Origin: Prevotella sp. P5-92
GTDB taxonomy: Bacteria > Bacteroidota > Bacteroidia > Bacteroidales > Bacteroidaceae
Reading direction: 5' to 3'
Assembly (NCBI RefSeq): GCF_002251245.1
Contig: NZ_NPJG01000042.1
Span: 124,001 to 188,000, forward strand
DNA length: 64,000 nt
Positions within the stretch are counted from its first letter, which is position 1. Every line of letters begins with the position of its first letter. Below are positions 55,333 to 63,304 of the stretch, piece after piece. The position numbers and the translations under genes were made by a program. The notes under the pieces are model-generated. The model did no database searches and was not told the origin of the DNA. It worked only from the letters and a program-made list of their open reading frames with translations.

Positions 55333-56838
55333 TTACTTTACGTATTCAGCGTAGTCTGTCAGATGCATATCGCCCTTGCGGATGAGAGTGTCGTGGAAGG
55401 AGAATGCAGCGGGGAGATTGTGGTGTGTCTGACCGCCCTTCGCAATCTTAAGGTAATCCCATAACAGCTCTTTGTAGCTTGGATGGGCGCAGTTCTCGAT
55501 GATGCATTGTGCACGCTGCATTGGGCTCTTGCCGCGAAGGTCGGCCACTCCCTGCTCTGTGACGATGATGTTGACGTCGTGCTCGGTATGGTCGTGGTGG
55601 CTTACCATTGGCACGATAGAGCTGATGGCGCCATTCTTGGCAATTGAAGGACAAGTGAAGATGCTTATGTAAGCGTTACGCTCGAAATCGCCTGAACCGC
55701 CGATGCCGTTCATCATCTTTGTACCTGTGATATGTGTAGAGTTAGCGTTACCGTAGATGTCGCATTCGAGTGCGGTGTTGATGGCTATAACTCCAAGACG
55801 GCGGATAAGCTCCGGTGAGTTTGAAATCTCGCTCTGGCGTAAGGTAAGATTCTGCTTGAAGTAGTCAATGTTGTCATACACCTTCATCAGGCTTGGATTG
55901 GTGACGGTGAGTGAGCAAGCGGATGCTTTCTTCACACGGCCATTGAGCATCATGTCAACCACTGCATCCTGAAGCACTTCGGTGAATATGTTAAAATCGG
56001 GGATGTTCTTGTCCATCGACAAGGCCGCGAGGATAGCGTTGGCTGTTGTGCCTACGCCGCTCTGCAGAGGAAGGAATGTAGAAGGGATGATGCCGCGACG
56101 CATGTCTGCAGCGAGGAATTCTGCCACGTTGTTACCAATCTGTGTGGTAACGGGGTCAAGGTCTTTGAATGCTCGTGCCTCGTCAGGGATGTTACATTCC
56201 ACTACACCAACAATCTTGCTGGCGTCGATTTCTACGTAAGGTGTACCTATACGGTCGTCCACGTTTACGATTGGGATTGCCTGACGATATGGTGGGTCTT
56301 GCAGTTCGTAAACATCGTGAAGATATTTAGCGTCGGGACTGTGGAACTGGTTGTGCTCAAGGATGACATGCTTAGCTAAACGAGCGGCTGTAGGACTGAT
56401 GCCACCGGCAGAGGTGAGATAAGCTTTGCATTTTGTCTCTCCTTCTTCAAGATCGCACACTTCGAGGATAGCCCAGTCAACCTGGCCCATGAAGCCGTAG
56501 CGTAGTTCTTGTGCCATCTGAGAGAGGTGGATGTCGTTATAGGCAATCTCGCCCATGTTGACATGCTTGCGGAAATCACCATTGGTGGTGTAAGGGGCAC
56601 GATAGCGTATTGCTTGTGCGTTGGCAAGATCTCCGTCGGTGCTTTGTCCAGTGGATGCGCCAGTGAAGATGCCTACCTGAAACTCACGGCCTGCCTCGTG
56701 CTCGGCGAGGGCGATTTTGGCCAACTCTTTCGTTACGGCCTTTGCGGCTCCAGAAGGAGTGAATCCGCTAAGGGCGATGTTCTCTCCGTTTTTGATCAGT
56801 GCTGCAGCTTCTGCAGCTGTCATACGTGTATATGCCAT
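55333..56838 (-). CDS. Acetyl-CoA hydrolase/transferase family protein (probable succinate CoA-transferase)
   Basis: A 501-residue class I CoA-transferase. The start YTRMTAAEAAALIKNGENIA, FTGASTGQSTDGDLANAQAI, PLQSGVGTTANAILAALSM, TGTKMMNGIGGSGDFERNAY and VNIIVTEQGVADLRGKSPMQ are typical of the succinyl-CoA:acetate or propionyl-CoA:succinate group. In Bacteroidota it fits the end of the succinate-propionate route or acetate formation; which acyl pair is used cannot be read here. It has its own promoter and is followed at once by the RluA-type gene. Confidence 0.88.
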   Translation of the reverse strand: MAYTRMTAAEAAALIKNGENIALSGFTPSGAAKAVTKELAKIALAEHEAGREFQVGIFTGASTGQSTDGDLANAQAIRYRAPYTTNGDFRKHVNMGEIAYNDIHLSQMAQELRYGFMGQVDWAILEVCDLEEGETKCKAYLTSAGGISPTAARLAKHVILEHNQFHSPDAKYLHDVYELQDPPYRQAIPIVNVDDRIGTPYVEIDASKIVGVVECNIPDEARAFKDLDPVTTQIGNNVAEFLAADMRRGIIPSTFLPLQSGVGTTANAILAALSMDKNIPDFNIFTEVLQDAVVDMMLNGRVKKASACSLTVTNPSLMKVYDNIDYFKQNLTLRQSEISNSPELIRRLGVIAINTALECDIYGNANSTHITGTKMMNGIGGSGDFERNAYISIFTCPSIAKNGAISSIVPMVSHHDHTEHDVNIIVTEQGVADLRGKSPMQRAQCIIENCAHPSYKELLWDYLKIAKGGQTHHNLPAAFSFHDTLIRKGDMHLTDYAEYVK

Positions 56839-56881
56839 AATGTTTTTTGTTGTTAATTACTGCATGGTTACAAAATTTGTG

Positions 56882-56912
56882 CAAAATTAGTCAAATTTGA
56901 GCGTACGACAAA
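56882..56912 (-). promoter_or_regulatory. Promoter of the CoA-transferase gene
   Basis: On the minus strand TTTG (56912-56909), 19 bases, TAATTTTG (56889-56882), 43 bases before the ATG. Both boxes match the Bacteroidota consensus. Confidence 0.75.
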
Positions 56913-56928
56913 ATTTTTTGCCATTATT

Positions 56929-57459
56929 TTAATAAAAAACGAACCTATACATTATTATTCCGGCAGTTACACTCACATTCATGGAGTGTTTTGTGCCTAA
57001 TTGTACTATTTCAAGACATCCATCGCAAGCGTCGATAACGTCTTGATGCACGCCTTTTACCTCGTTGCCGAGCACGACAGCGTATTTCTTGTCTTGCTCA
57101 GGGGTAAATTCGTGGAGCTTGGTACTGCCTTCGCATTGCTCCACTGCGAGAACCACATATCCGTTCTCCTTCAGCCGCTTCACTGCTTCAAGGGCGCTGC
57201 CAAAATGTTGCCACTCTACGCTGTCTTCCGCTCCGAGAGCGGTCTTGTGGATCTCTGTGGCTGGCGGGGTGGCGCTGATGCCACAGAGATATAGAGCTTC
57301 GATACGAAAGGCGTCGCCCGTGCGGAAGACACTGCCTACGTTGTACATCGACCTCACGTCGTCGAGAACCACCACGAGAGGTGTTTTTTTTGCCTCCCTG
57401 AATTCTTCTACCGAGAGGCGTTTCATTTCGATGGTCCTTAGCTTCCTGTTCTGTTCCAT
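56929..57459 (-). CDS. SpoU/TrmH-family RNA 2'-O-methyltransferase
   Basis: A 176-residue SPOUT-fold enzyme. The three motifs are VVLDDVRSMYNVGSVFRTGD (motif 1), YAVVLGNEVKGV (motif 2) and IVQLGTKHSMNVSVTAGIIM (motif 3, where LGTKHSMNVS is the usual SAM-knot stretch). It methylates a ribose 2'-OH in tRNA or rRNA; the target cannot be told. There is no N-terminal RNA-binding extension. It lies 4 bases after the esterase gene and so shares its transcript. Confidence 0.9.
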   Translation of the reverse strand: MEQNRKLRTIEMKRLSVEEFREAKKTPLVVVLDDVRSMYNVGSVFRTGDAFRIEALYLCGISATPPATEIHKTALGAEDSVEWQHFGSALEAVKRLKENGYVVLAVEQCEGSTKLHEFTPEQDKKYAVVLGNEVKGVHQDVIDACDGCLEIVQLGTKHSMNVSVTAGIIMYRFVFY

Positions 57460-57463
57460 TACA

Positions 57464-58288
57464 TTAGAAACTTTGTAACCATGCGCGTAGTTCTTGCATC
57501 ATCTCAAGGTGGTAGGCAAAGCTTGTGCGGATGCCCCAACCATGACCTCCCGAAGGATAGACGTGGAGGGAGGCAGGAACATCGTTAAGATGACATGCAA
57601 GATAATAGTTTACACCGTTTACAGGCAGGACGGCATGATCGTCGTCACTGAGGGCAATGAAGGCTCGTGGGGTAACCCGTGTCACCTGGAGGTCGTTGCT
57701 ATAATCGCGTTCGGTCTTCTTCTTTGCCTCTTTGCCGAGAAGGTTGTCGTGTGATCCGCGATGGGTGTAGTTCGGATCCATGGTAATGACTGGATAGAAG
57801 AGAATCTGGAAGTTGGCGGCTGCGTCACCCTTTGAGTGGGTGGCAAGGGTAGATGCGAGATGACCGCCTGCCGACGACCCCATTATTCCTACTTGTTCTG
57901 GATTGATGTTCCATTGTTTTGCATTGCGGCGTACAAGACGCATAGCCTCTTCGGCATCCTCCAGCGGTATGGTGCTTACACCATGTGGCATGCGATATTT
58001 CAGTACTACTGTCGCGATGCCCATGTTGTTGAAGAACGTAGCCCAGTCACGTCCCTCGTGATTCATGGCGAGATGAGAGTAGCCGCCACCAGGACAGATG
58101 ACGATACATCGCCCGGTAGCTTTGTTGGGTTTGGGCAGGCTAATGTAAACTTTGGCCGTGTCGGCCACATCTTCACTTGCTGTTGGGGCACCGTTGGGCC
58201 ACAAGGGGAAAACGGTGTCTTTCTGAGCGCAAACTGTCGTTGACGCCAGAAAAAGGATAGTTGATAATACGGTTTTTATTCTATTCAT
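57464..58288 (-). CDS. Secreted alpha/beta-hydrolase (esterase, acetyl-xylan-esterase-like)
   Basis: A 274-residue hydrolase with a signal peptide (TVLSTILFLASTTVCAQ, about 6-22). CIVICPGGGYSHLAMNHEGR is the oxyanion-loop region, VGIMGSSAGGHLAST the nucleophile elbow (Ser in GSSAG), LSDDDHAVLP the probable catalytic Asp and SGGHGWGI the His. The group includes esterases removing acetyl or feruloyl groups from xylan and host sugars. Its neighbour across the divergent promoters is a sialate O-acetylesterase, which suggests glycan de-esterification as a shared theme. Confidence 0.85.
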   Translation of the reverse strand: MNRIKTVLSTILFLASTTVCAQKDTVFPLWPNGAPTASEDVADTAKVYISLPKPNKATGRCIVICPGGGYSHLAMNHEGRDWATFFNNMGIATVVLKYRMPHGVSTIPLEDAEEAMRLVRRNAKQWNINPEQVGIMGSSAGGHLASTLATHSKGDAAANFQILFYPVITMDPNYTHRGSHDNLLGKEAKKKTERDYSNDLQVTRVTPRAFIALSDDDHAVLPVNGVNYYLACHLNDVPASLHVYPSGGHGWGIRTSFAYHLEMMQELRAWLQSF

Positions 58289-58308
58289 AACAATTTATTA
58301 GAAATTTC

Positions 58309-58347
58309 TTGCAAAGATAAATATTTTTTTGTAATATTGCACCCAAA
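58309..58347. promoter_or_regulatory. Overlapping divergent promoters for the two esterase genes
   Basis: Plus strand: TTG (58309-58311), 20 bases, TAATATTG (58332-58339), toward the sialate esterase. Minus strand: TATCTTTG (58319-58312), with TTTG (58347-58344) 24 bases upstream, toward the hydrolase. The two sites share the same 39 bases, so polymerase at one should hinder the other, and joint regulation is likely. Confidence 0.6.
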
Positions 58348-58365
58348 TTCCAAAAATTAACTATT

Positions 58366-59814
58366 ATGAACAAACGATTTATAGTATTAGCGGCTCTTGT
58401 CGCATGTGTTTTTAGCTCAAATGCTAAAGTTAAACTGCCTAACCTTGTTAGCGACGGCATGGTGATCCAGCATAGTAGCGATGTGAGACTATGGGGATGG
58501 GACAAACCCGGTAAAAAAGTCACGGTCACCACTTCTTGGTCGGCAGACAAGACTGTAGTCACGACGGGTAAGGATGGCCGTTGGATTGCAACAGTGAAGT
58601 CGCCCGCAGCCTCTTTCGACCCTTTGTCAATTAGCTTTGATGATGGAGAACTGACAACTATCAGTAACGTTTTGGCTGGAGAAGTATGGGTCTGTGCAGG
58701 ACAGAGTAACATGGAGATGCCCGTGAAGGGATTCGGACAGTGCCCAGTGGTGGATTACAACAAAGAGATACTTAACGCAGCGGATGGAATACGTTCGGCG
58801 AAGATACCAAGCCGCATGAGTACCCGACCACTTAATGACGCAGAAACATCATGGAGAATAAGCAGTCCTGAGACCATTGCAGAGTTTAGCGCAACAGGCT
58901 ATTTCTTTGCTCGTACTATACGTGAGGCTCTGAATATCCCCGTAGGACTTATTGAAGCTAATAAAGGAGGTTCGCGCGTGGAAAGCTGGCTCGACGAGGA
59001 TAATTTGAAGAAATACACGAAGGAGGATCTTGATTCGGCAACGATGAAGGATCGCTTCCAGTGGGACTTCCATTATCCGTTGCTTTGGCATAACGCCACC
59101 TTTAATCCCATACTCAACTATACCGTGAAGGGAATAATATATTATCAGGGTTGCTCAAACGTAGGCGACCCGGCAGGACAATATACTGACAGGTTGAAGT
59201 TGCTTGTGGAACAGTGGAGGCGTGATTTTAAAGAAGGCGATATCCCCTTCTACTTCGTACAAATAGCGCCATATGTCTATGGTGACGGTATCGAAGGAAC
59301 CTCTGGAGCAAAGCTGCGCGAACAGCAGTTTAATGCGACGAAGGTGATTCCTAACAGTGGCATGGTATGTACCAACGACCTTGTGTATCCATACGAAAAG
59401 GGTCAGATCCATCCAGCCCAAAAGCAGCAGGTGGGCGAGCGTCTGGCATATCTCGCGCTCAACAAGACCTATGGTATGAAGAGCCTTGTTGCAGAGTCTA
59501 TGTCGTATAAGGACATGATTATACAGGATGGCAAGGCCTATCTCAGTTTCGACAATATGGCTGATGGATACAGCCGATGGGAGGATATTGAAGGATTTGA
59601 GATAGCTGGTGCCGACAAGGTGTTCCATAAGGCTACAGCCGTGAAGTTCTGGGCGCCAAGCAATGACCCGCGCAATGAACGTATTGAGGTTAGTTCGCCA
59701 GAGGTTACCGCGCCGGTGGCAGTACGCTATTGTTTCAAGAACTTCCAGATAGGTAACCTCAAGAATCAAGGCGGATTGCCTCTAATCCCATTCCGCACAG
59801 ATAACTGGGATTGA
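58366..59814 (+). CDS. Secreted sialate O-acetylesterase family protein
   Basis: A 482-residue SGNH-type esterase with a signal peptide (FIVLAALVACVFSSNAKV, about 5-22). After a beta-rich N-terminal domain comes GEVWVCAGQSNMEMPVKGFG, with the catalytic Ser in GQSNM; EANKGGSRVESWL and IIYYQGCSNVGDPAGQYTDR follow, and GQIHPAQKQQVGERLAYLAL supplies the catalytic His. It removes acetyl groups from sialic acid or from xylan and other glycans; related enzymes work on both. It is divergent from the other esterase gene. Confidence 0.9.
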   Translation: MNKRFIVLAALVACVFSSNAKVKLPNLVSDGMVIQHSSDVRLWGWDKPGKKVTVTTSWSADKTVVTTGKDGRWIATVKSPAASFDPLSISFDDGELTTISNVLAGEVWVCAGQSNMEMPVKGFGQCPVVDYNKEILNAADGIRSAKIPSRMSTRPLNDAETSWRISSPETIAEFSATGYFFARTIREALNIPVGLIEANKGGSRVESWLDEDNLKKYTKEDLDSATMKDRFQWDFHYPLLWHNATFNPILNYTVKGIIYYQGCSNVGDPAGQYTDRLKLLVEQWRRDFKEGDIPFYFVQIAPYVYGDGIEGTSGAKLREQQFNATKVIPNSGMVCTNDLVYPYEKGQIHPAQKQQVGERLAYLALNKTYGMKSLVAESMSYKDMIIQDGKAYLSFDNMADGYSRWEDIEGFEIAGADKVFHKATAVKFWAPSNDPRNERIEVSSPEVTAPVAVRYCFKNFQIGNLKNQGGLPLIPFRTDNWD

Positions 59815-59842
59815 TTTAACCGCCATTTTACAACTTGTGATT

Positions 59843-60370
59843 ATGCATCCCTTAGAAAAGTTTGCTTACTGCCCAATGTGTGGCAGTAAGCATTTTATGA
59901 TTAATAACGAGAAAAGCCGTAAATGTGATAATTGCGGTTTTACCTATTATGCTAACCCATGTTCTGCCACGGCAGCATTTATCATCAACGAAGATGGGGA
60001 GATGCTTGTGGTGCGTAGAGGTAAGGAACCTGCAAAAGGCACTCTCGACCTTCCGGGAGGATTCGCCGATATGGACGAAACCCTTGAAGAAGCTATGAGA
60101 CGTGAGATACGTGAAGAAACAGGCATAGAGGTGGAGAGCATGGAATACCAGTTTAGCATACCAAACATTTACCGCTATTCGGGCATCGATATCCATACGC
60201 TCGACGCATTCTATTTCTGTCCGGTGAAAAGCGGAACCCAGGCCAAACCTGATGACGACGCCGCCGAATGCTTATGGCTGCCTGTTAACGATATTCATCC
60301 CGAATTATTCGGTCTCCGCTCCATAAGACAGGCATTACATCAATTCGATTTCTTAAAAAACCAAAAATAA
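59843..60370 (+). CDS. Nudix hydrolase with N-terminal zinc ribbon
   Basis: A 175-residue protein. CPMCGSKHFMINNEKSRKCD with a second Cys pair (CDNC) makes a four-cysteine zinc ribbon at about 8-35. The Nudix box is complete: GGFADMDETLEEAMRREIRE followed by ETGI fits GX5EX7REUXEEXGU. The family hydrolyses nucleoside diphosphates linked to another group; the zinc ribbon recalls NudC-type enzymes, but the substrate is unknown. The frame begins at GTG 59837; I take ATG 59843. It follows the esterase gene by 28 bases. Confidence 0.9.
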   Translation: MHPLEKFAYCPMCGSKHFMINNEKSRKCDNCGFTYYANPCSATAAFIINEDGEMLVVRRGKEPAKGTLDLPGGFADMDETLEEAMRREIREETGIEVESMEYQFSIPNIYRYSGIDIHTLDAFYFCPVKSGTQAKPDDDAAECLWLPVNDIHPELFGLRSIRQALHQFDFLKNQK

Positions 60371-60371
60371 T

Positions 60372-60387
60372 ACCTTATATATAAGGT
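60372..60387. repeat. 16-bp perfect palindrome upstream of topA
   Basis: ACCTTATATATAAGGT is its own complement over all 16 bases. It ends 18 bases before the topA -7 box, where the -33 box should be. It may be an operator or an easily melted site; it is too AT-rich for a strong terminator. Confidence 0.7.
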
Positions 60388-60405
60388 GAAAGAAAACTTT
60401 TTGCT

Positions 60406-60413
60406 TACTTTTG
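60406..60413 (+). promoter_or_regulatory. -7 element of topA
   Basis: TACTTTTG followed by CA matches TAnnTTTG and lies 28 bases before the topA ATG. The -33 region has no TTTG and is taken up by the palindrome at 60372-60387. Confidence 0.6.
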
Positions 60414-60441
60414 CAGGCCGAAATAAAGATAATAATCAAAT

Positions 60442-62757
60442 ATGCAGAAAAATCTTGTAATTGTAGAGTCTCCTGCTAAGGCGAAGACCATTGAAAAGTT
60501 TCTTGGAAATGATTTCAAGGTGATGTCCAGTTATGGACATATCAGAGACTTGAAAAAGAGAGAACTCAGTATCGATATTGACTCGCTGACTCCTGACTAC
60601 GAAATTCCTTTGGAGAAGGAAAAAGTGGTGAAAGAATTGAAACAAAACGCACGAAACGCTGAAAAGGTTTGGCTCGCTTCCGATGAGGACCGTGAGGGAG
60701 AAGCCATATCTTGGCATCTTTGCGAGGTGTTGGGACTTGACGAAAAGAAGACAAACCGTATCGTCTTTCACGAGATAACAAAACCAGCCATCCTTGAGGC
60801 AATACAAAATCCGCGACACCTCGATATGAATCTCGTTAACGCCCAACAAGCAAGACGTGTGCTTGACAGACTTGTTGGCTTCAAACTATCGCCCGTATTG
60901 TGGAGGAAGGTGAAACCTTCGTTGTCGGCAGGACGTGTACAGAGTGTGGCAGTAAGACTTGTCGTTGAGCGTGAAAGGGAGATAAAGGCGTTTAAAAGCG
61001 AGGCTTTCTATCGCGTGTATGGCACTTTCGCTGTAACAAATGAAGATGGCTCCATGTCGGAGGTAAAGGCTGAGGTGCCTACACGATTCAAGAATCATGA
61101 CGAGGTTATAGAATTCCTTAAATGTTGCGAAAAGTCAACATTCACCGTCGAATCAGTCAATAAGAAACCTCTTCGACGCTCACCAGCACCTCCTTTCACA
61201 ACGTCAACACTACAGCAGGAAGCCGCTCGAAAGCTCGGATTCACCGTTTCACAAACCATGATGGTTGCGCAGCACCTCTATGAGAACGGACGAATCACAT
61301 ACATGCGTACAGACTCGGTAAACCTCTCGGCTCTCTGTCTTAGCGCGAGCAAGAACGAGATAGTGAAGATGTGGGGTGAAGAGTACAGCAAAACAAGGCA
61401 ATATCACACACAGTCGAAAGGCGCACAGGAGGCACATGAGGCTATCAGGCCTACCGACATGTCGTGTACGTCAATCGATGGTACACAACAAGAAAAGAGA
61501 CTCTATGACCTTATATGGAAACGTACTGCTGCAAGTCAGATGGCTGACGCTGAAATAGAAAAGACCACTGTCAATATTAGTGTGAGCGAGAGTCCGGAAA
61601 TCTTTGTGGCTGGAGGTGAAGTGGTGAAGTTCGACGGATTCATCAAGGTTTATCATGAATCGACCGACGATGACGACCTCCGTGACGACGATAACGTGAG
61701 ACTGCTACCGCCAATAAAGGAAGGACAAGGATTGACAAGACGCGAGGTATCCGCCATTCAGCGATACACACAGAGCCCCTTGAGATATAATGAGGCAAGC
61801 TTGGTGCATAAACTCGAAGAGCTGGGCATTGGCCGTCCGTCAACTTACGCGCCTACCATCAGTACCATACAGCAACGTGATTATGTTCACAAGGGGGATA
61901 AGAAAGGCGAAGAACGGACATATACTATCGACATACTGAAAGGTAAGCAGATAACACAACAGACTCGCTCGGAGATAGCAGGAAGTGACAAGGGGAAACT
62001 CATCCCTACCGACATTGGTATCGTCGTAAACGAATTCCTTATGCAGTACTTCCCCGGAATCATGGATTATAACTTTACTGCAAAAGTGGAACAGAAGTTT
62101 GACGAGATTGCAGAAGGAACCGAGCACTGGACCGACATGATGAAGGACTTCTACAAAGACTTCGAGCCCGAAGTGGAGAAGACCCTTAACGCACGCTCTG
62201 AACATAAGGCCGGAGAACGGGAGATAGGCATCGACCCGAAGTCGGGCAAACCCGTATTTGTGAAAATAGGACGCTTCGGACCCGTGGTACAGATTGGTAG
62301 CGCTGATGATGCCGAGAAGCCACAATTCGCCCAGTTGCCCTCAGATATGAGTATGGAGACACTGACAATGGAAGAGGCAATGGAGTTGTTCAAGTTGCCT
62401 CGCACCGTGGGTGAGTACGAAGGCAAGACTATCACCATAGGAGCAGGACGCTTCGGACCGTACATATTCCACAACAAGAAGTATGTCTCGTTGCCAAAGG
62501 GCGCCGACCCTTTGACCTTCACGCTCGAAGACTCGATTAAACTGATAGAGGACAAGAGAAAAGAAGAAAAGGAACGTCACTTGAAGAAATTTGAGGAAGA
62601 CGCTAAGTTGGAAGTGCTCAACGGAAGATATGGCCCATACATCGCCTACGACGGGAAGAATTTCAGACTTCCGAAGAATCTCCACGAAAGGGCTGCTGAA
62701 CTGACATACGAGGAGTGTATGGAGATAATAAACAACACTCCTGTGAAGAAAAAATAA
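60442..62757 (+). CDS. topA: DNA topoisomerase I
   Basis: A 771-residue type IA enzyme that relaxes negative supercoils. The Toprim domain opens with LVIVESPAKAKTIEKFLG and has SDEDREGEAISWH (metal site). The active-site tyrosine is Tyr287 in ENGRITYMRTDSV. After the core, the C-terminus carries about three cysteine-free repeats (IGRFGPVVQIG, IGAGRFGPYIFHN and VLNGRYGPYIAYDGKNFRLP) in place of the zinc ribbons of E. coli TopA, which is common in this phylum. aroK follows after 16 bases. Confidence 0.96.
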   Translation: MQKNLVIVESPAKAKTIEKFLGNDFKVMSSYGHIRDLKKRELSIDIDSLTPDYEIPLEKEKVVKELKQNARNAEKVWLASDEDREGEAISWHLCEVLGLDEKKTNRIVFHEITKPAILEAIQNPRHLDMNLVNAQQARRVLDRLVGFKLSPVLWRKVKPSLSAGRVQSVAVRLVVEREREIKAFKSEAFYRVYGTFAVTNEDGSMSEVKAEVPTRFKNHDEVIEFLKCCEKSTFTVESVNKKPLRRSPAPPFTTSTLQQEAARKLGFTVSQTMMVAQHLYENGRITYMRTDSVNLSALCLSASKNEIVKMWGEEYSKTRQYHTQSKGAQEAHEAIRPTDMSCTSIDGTQQEKRLYDLIWKRTAASQMADAEIEKTTVNISVSESPEIFVAGGEVVKFDGFIKVYHESTDDDDLRDDDNVRLLPPIKEGQGLTRREVSAIQRYTQSPLRYNEASLVHKLEELGIGRPSTYAPTISTIQQRDYVHKGDKKGEERTYTIDILKGKQITQQTRSEIAGSDKGKLIPTDIGIVVNEFLMQYFPGIMDYNFTAKVEQKFDEIAEGTEHWTDMMKDFYKDFEPEVEKTLNARSEHKAGEREIGIDPKSGKPVFVKIGRFGPVVQIGSADDAEKPQFAQLPSDMSMETLTMEEAMELFKLPRTVGEYEGKTITIGAGRFGPYIFHNKKYVSLPKGADPLTFTLEDSIKLIEDKRKEEKERHLKKFEEDAKLEVLNGRYGPYIAYDGKNFRLPKNLHERAAELTYEECMEIINNTPVKKK

Positions 62758-62773
62758 TAATGAACCAAACAAA

Positions 62774-63304
62774 GTGAAAAGAATAATTCTAATAGGATAT
62801 ATGGGGGCCGGGAAGACTACGGTGGGCAAGCAGCTCGCCGACTCTCTCGGGCTCAAGTTCTATGACCTTGATTGGTATATAGAGACACGGATGCACAAGA
62901 AAGTGTCTGACATCTTCGCCGAAAGAGGGGAAGACGGTTTCAGAACCATCGAACGTAACATGTTGCATGAAGTGGCAGAATTTGAAGACGTGGTAATCAG
63001 TTGCGGAGGAGGTACACCTTGCTTCTTCGACAATATGGACTATCTCAACCAACAGGGCGATGTGATATATCTTAAGGCCAGGCCAGACGTGCTGTATAAG
63101 CATCTCTTGATGGGAAAGACCGAGCGCCCGTTGATCATAGGGAAAACAAAGGAACAATTGCTTGAATTCATCAACGAGCAGCTCGCAAAAAGGGAACCTT
63201 ACTATACAAAGGCGAAATATTCGCTTGACGTAAGTCTGATGGACAACTACGAGAAAATAAAAATATCTGTACAAAAAGCTAAAGAACTATTGGGAATAGA
63301 ATGA
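62774..63304 (+). CDS. aroK: Shikimate kinase
   Basis: A 176-residue P-loop kinase of the aromatic amino acid pathway. IILIGYMGAGKTTVGKQLAD is the P-loop, FYDLDWYIETR and GFRTIERNML bind shikimate, SCGGGTPCFFDN is the Gly-rich loop, and KTERPLI the lid Arg. The start codon is GTG 62774 (MKRIILIG). Its TGA overlaps the speA start (ATGA), so the two are translationally coupled. Confidence 0.95.
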   Translation: MKRIILIGYMGAGKTTVGKQLADSLGLKFYDLDWYIETRMHKKVSDIFAERGEDGFRTIERNMLHEVAEFEDVVISCGGGTPCFFDNMDYLNQQGDVIYLKARPDVLYKHLLMGKTERPLIIGKTKEQLLEFINEQLAKREPYYTKAKYSLDVSLMDNYEKIKISVQKAKELLGIE

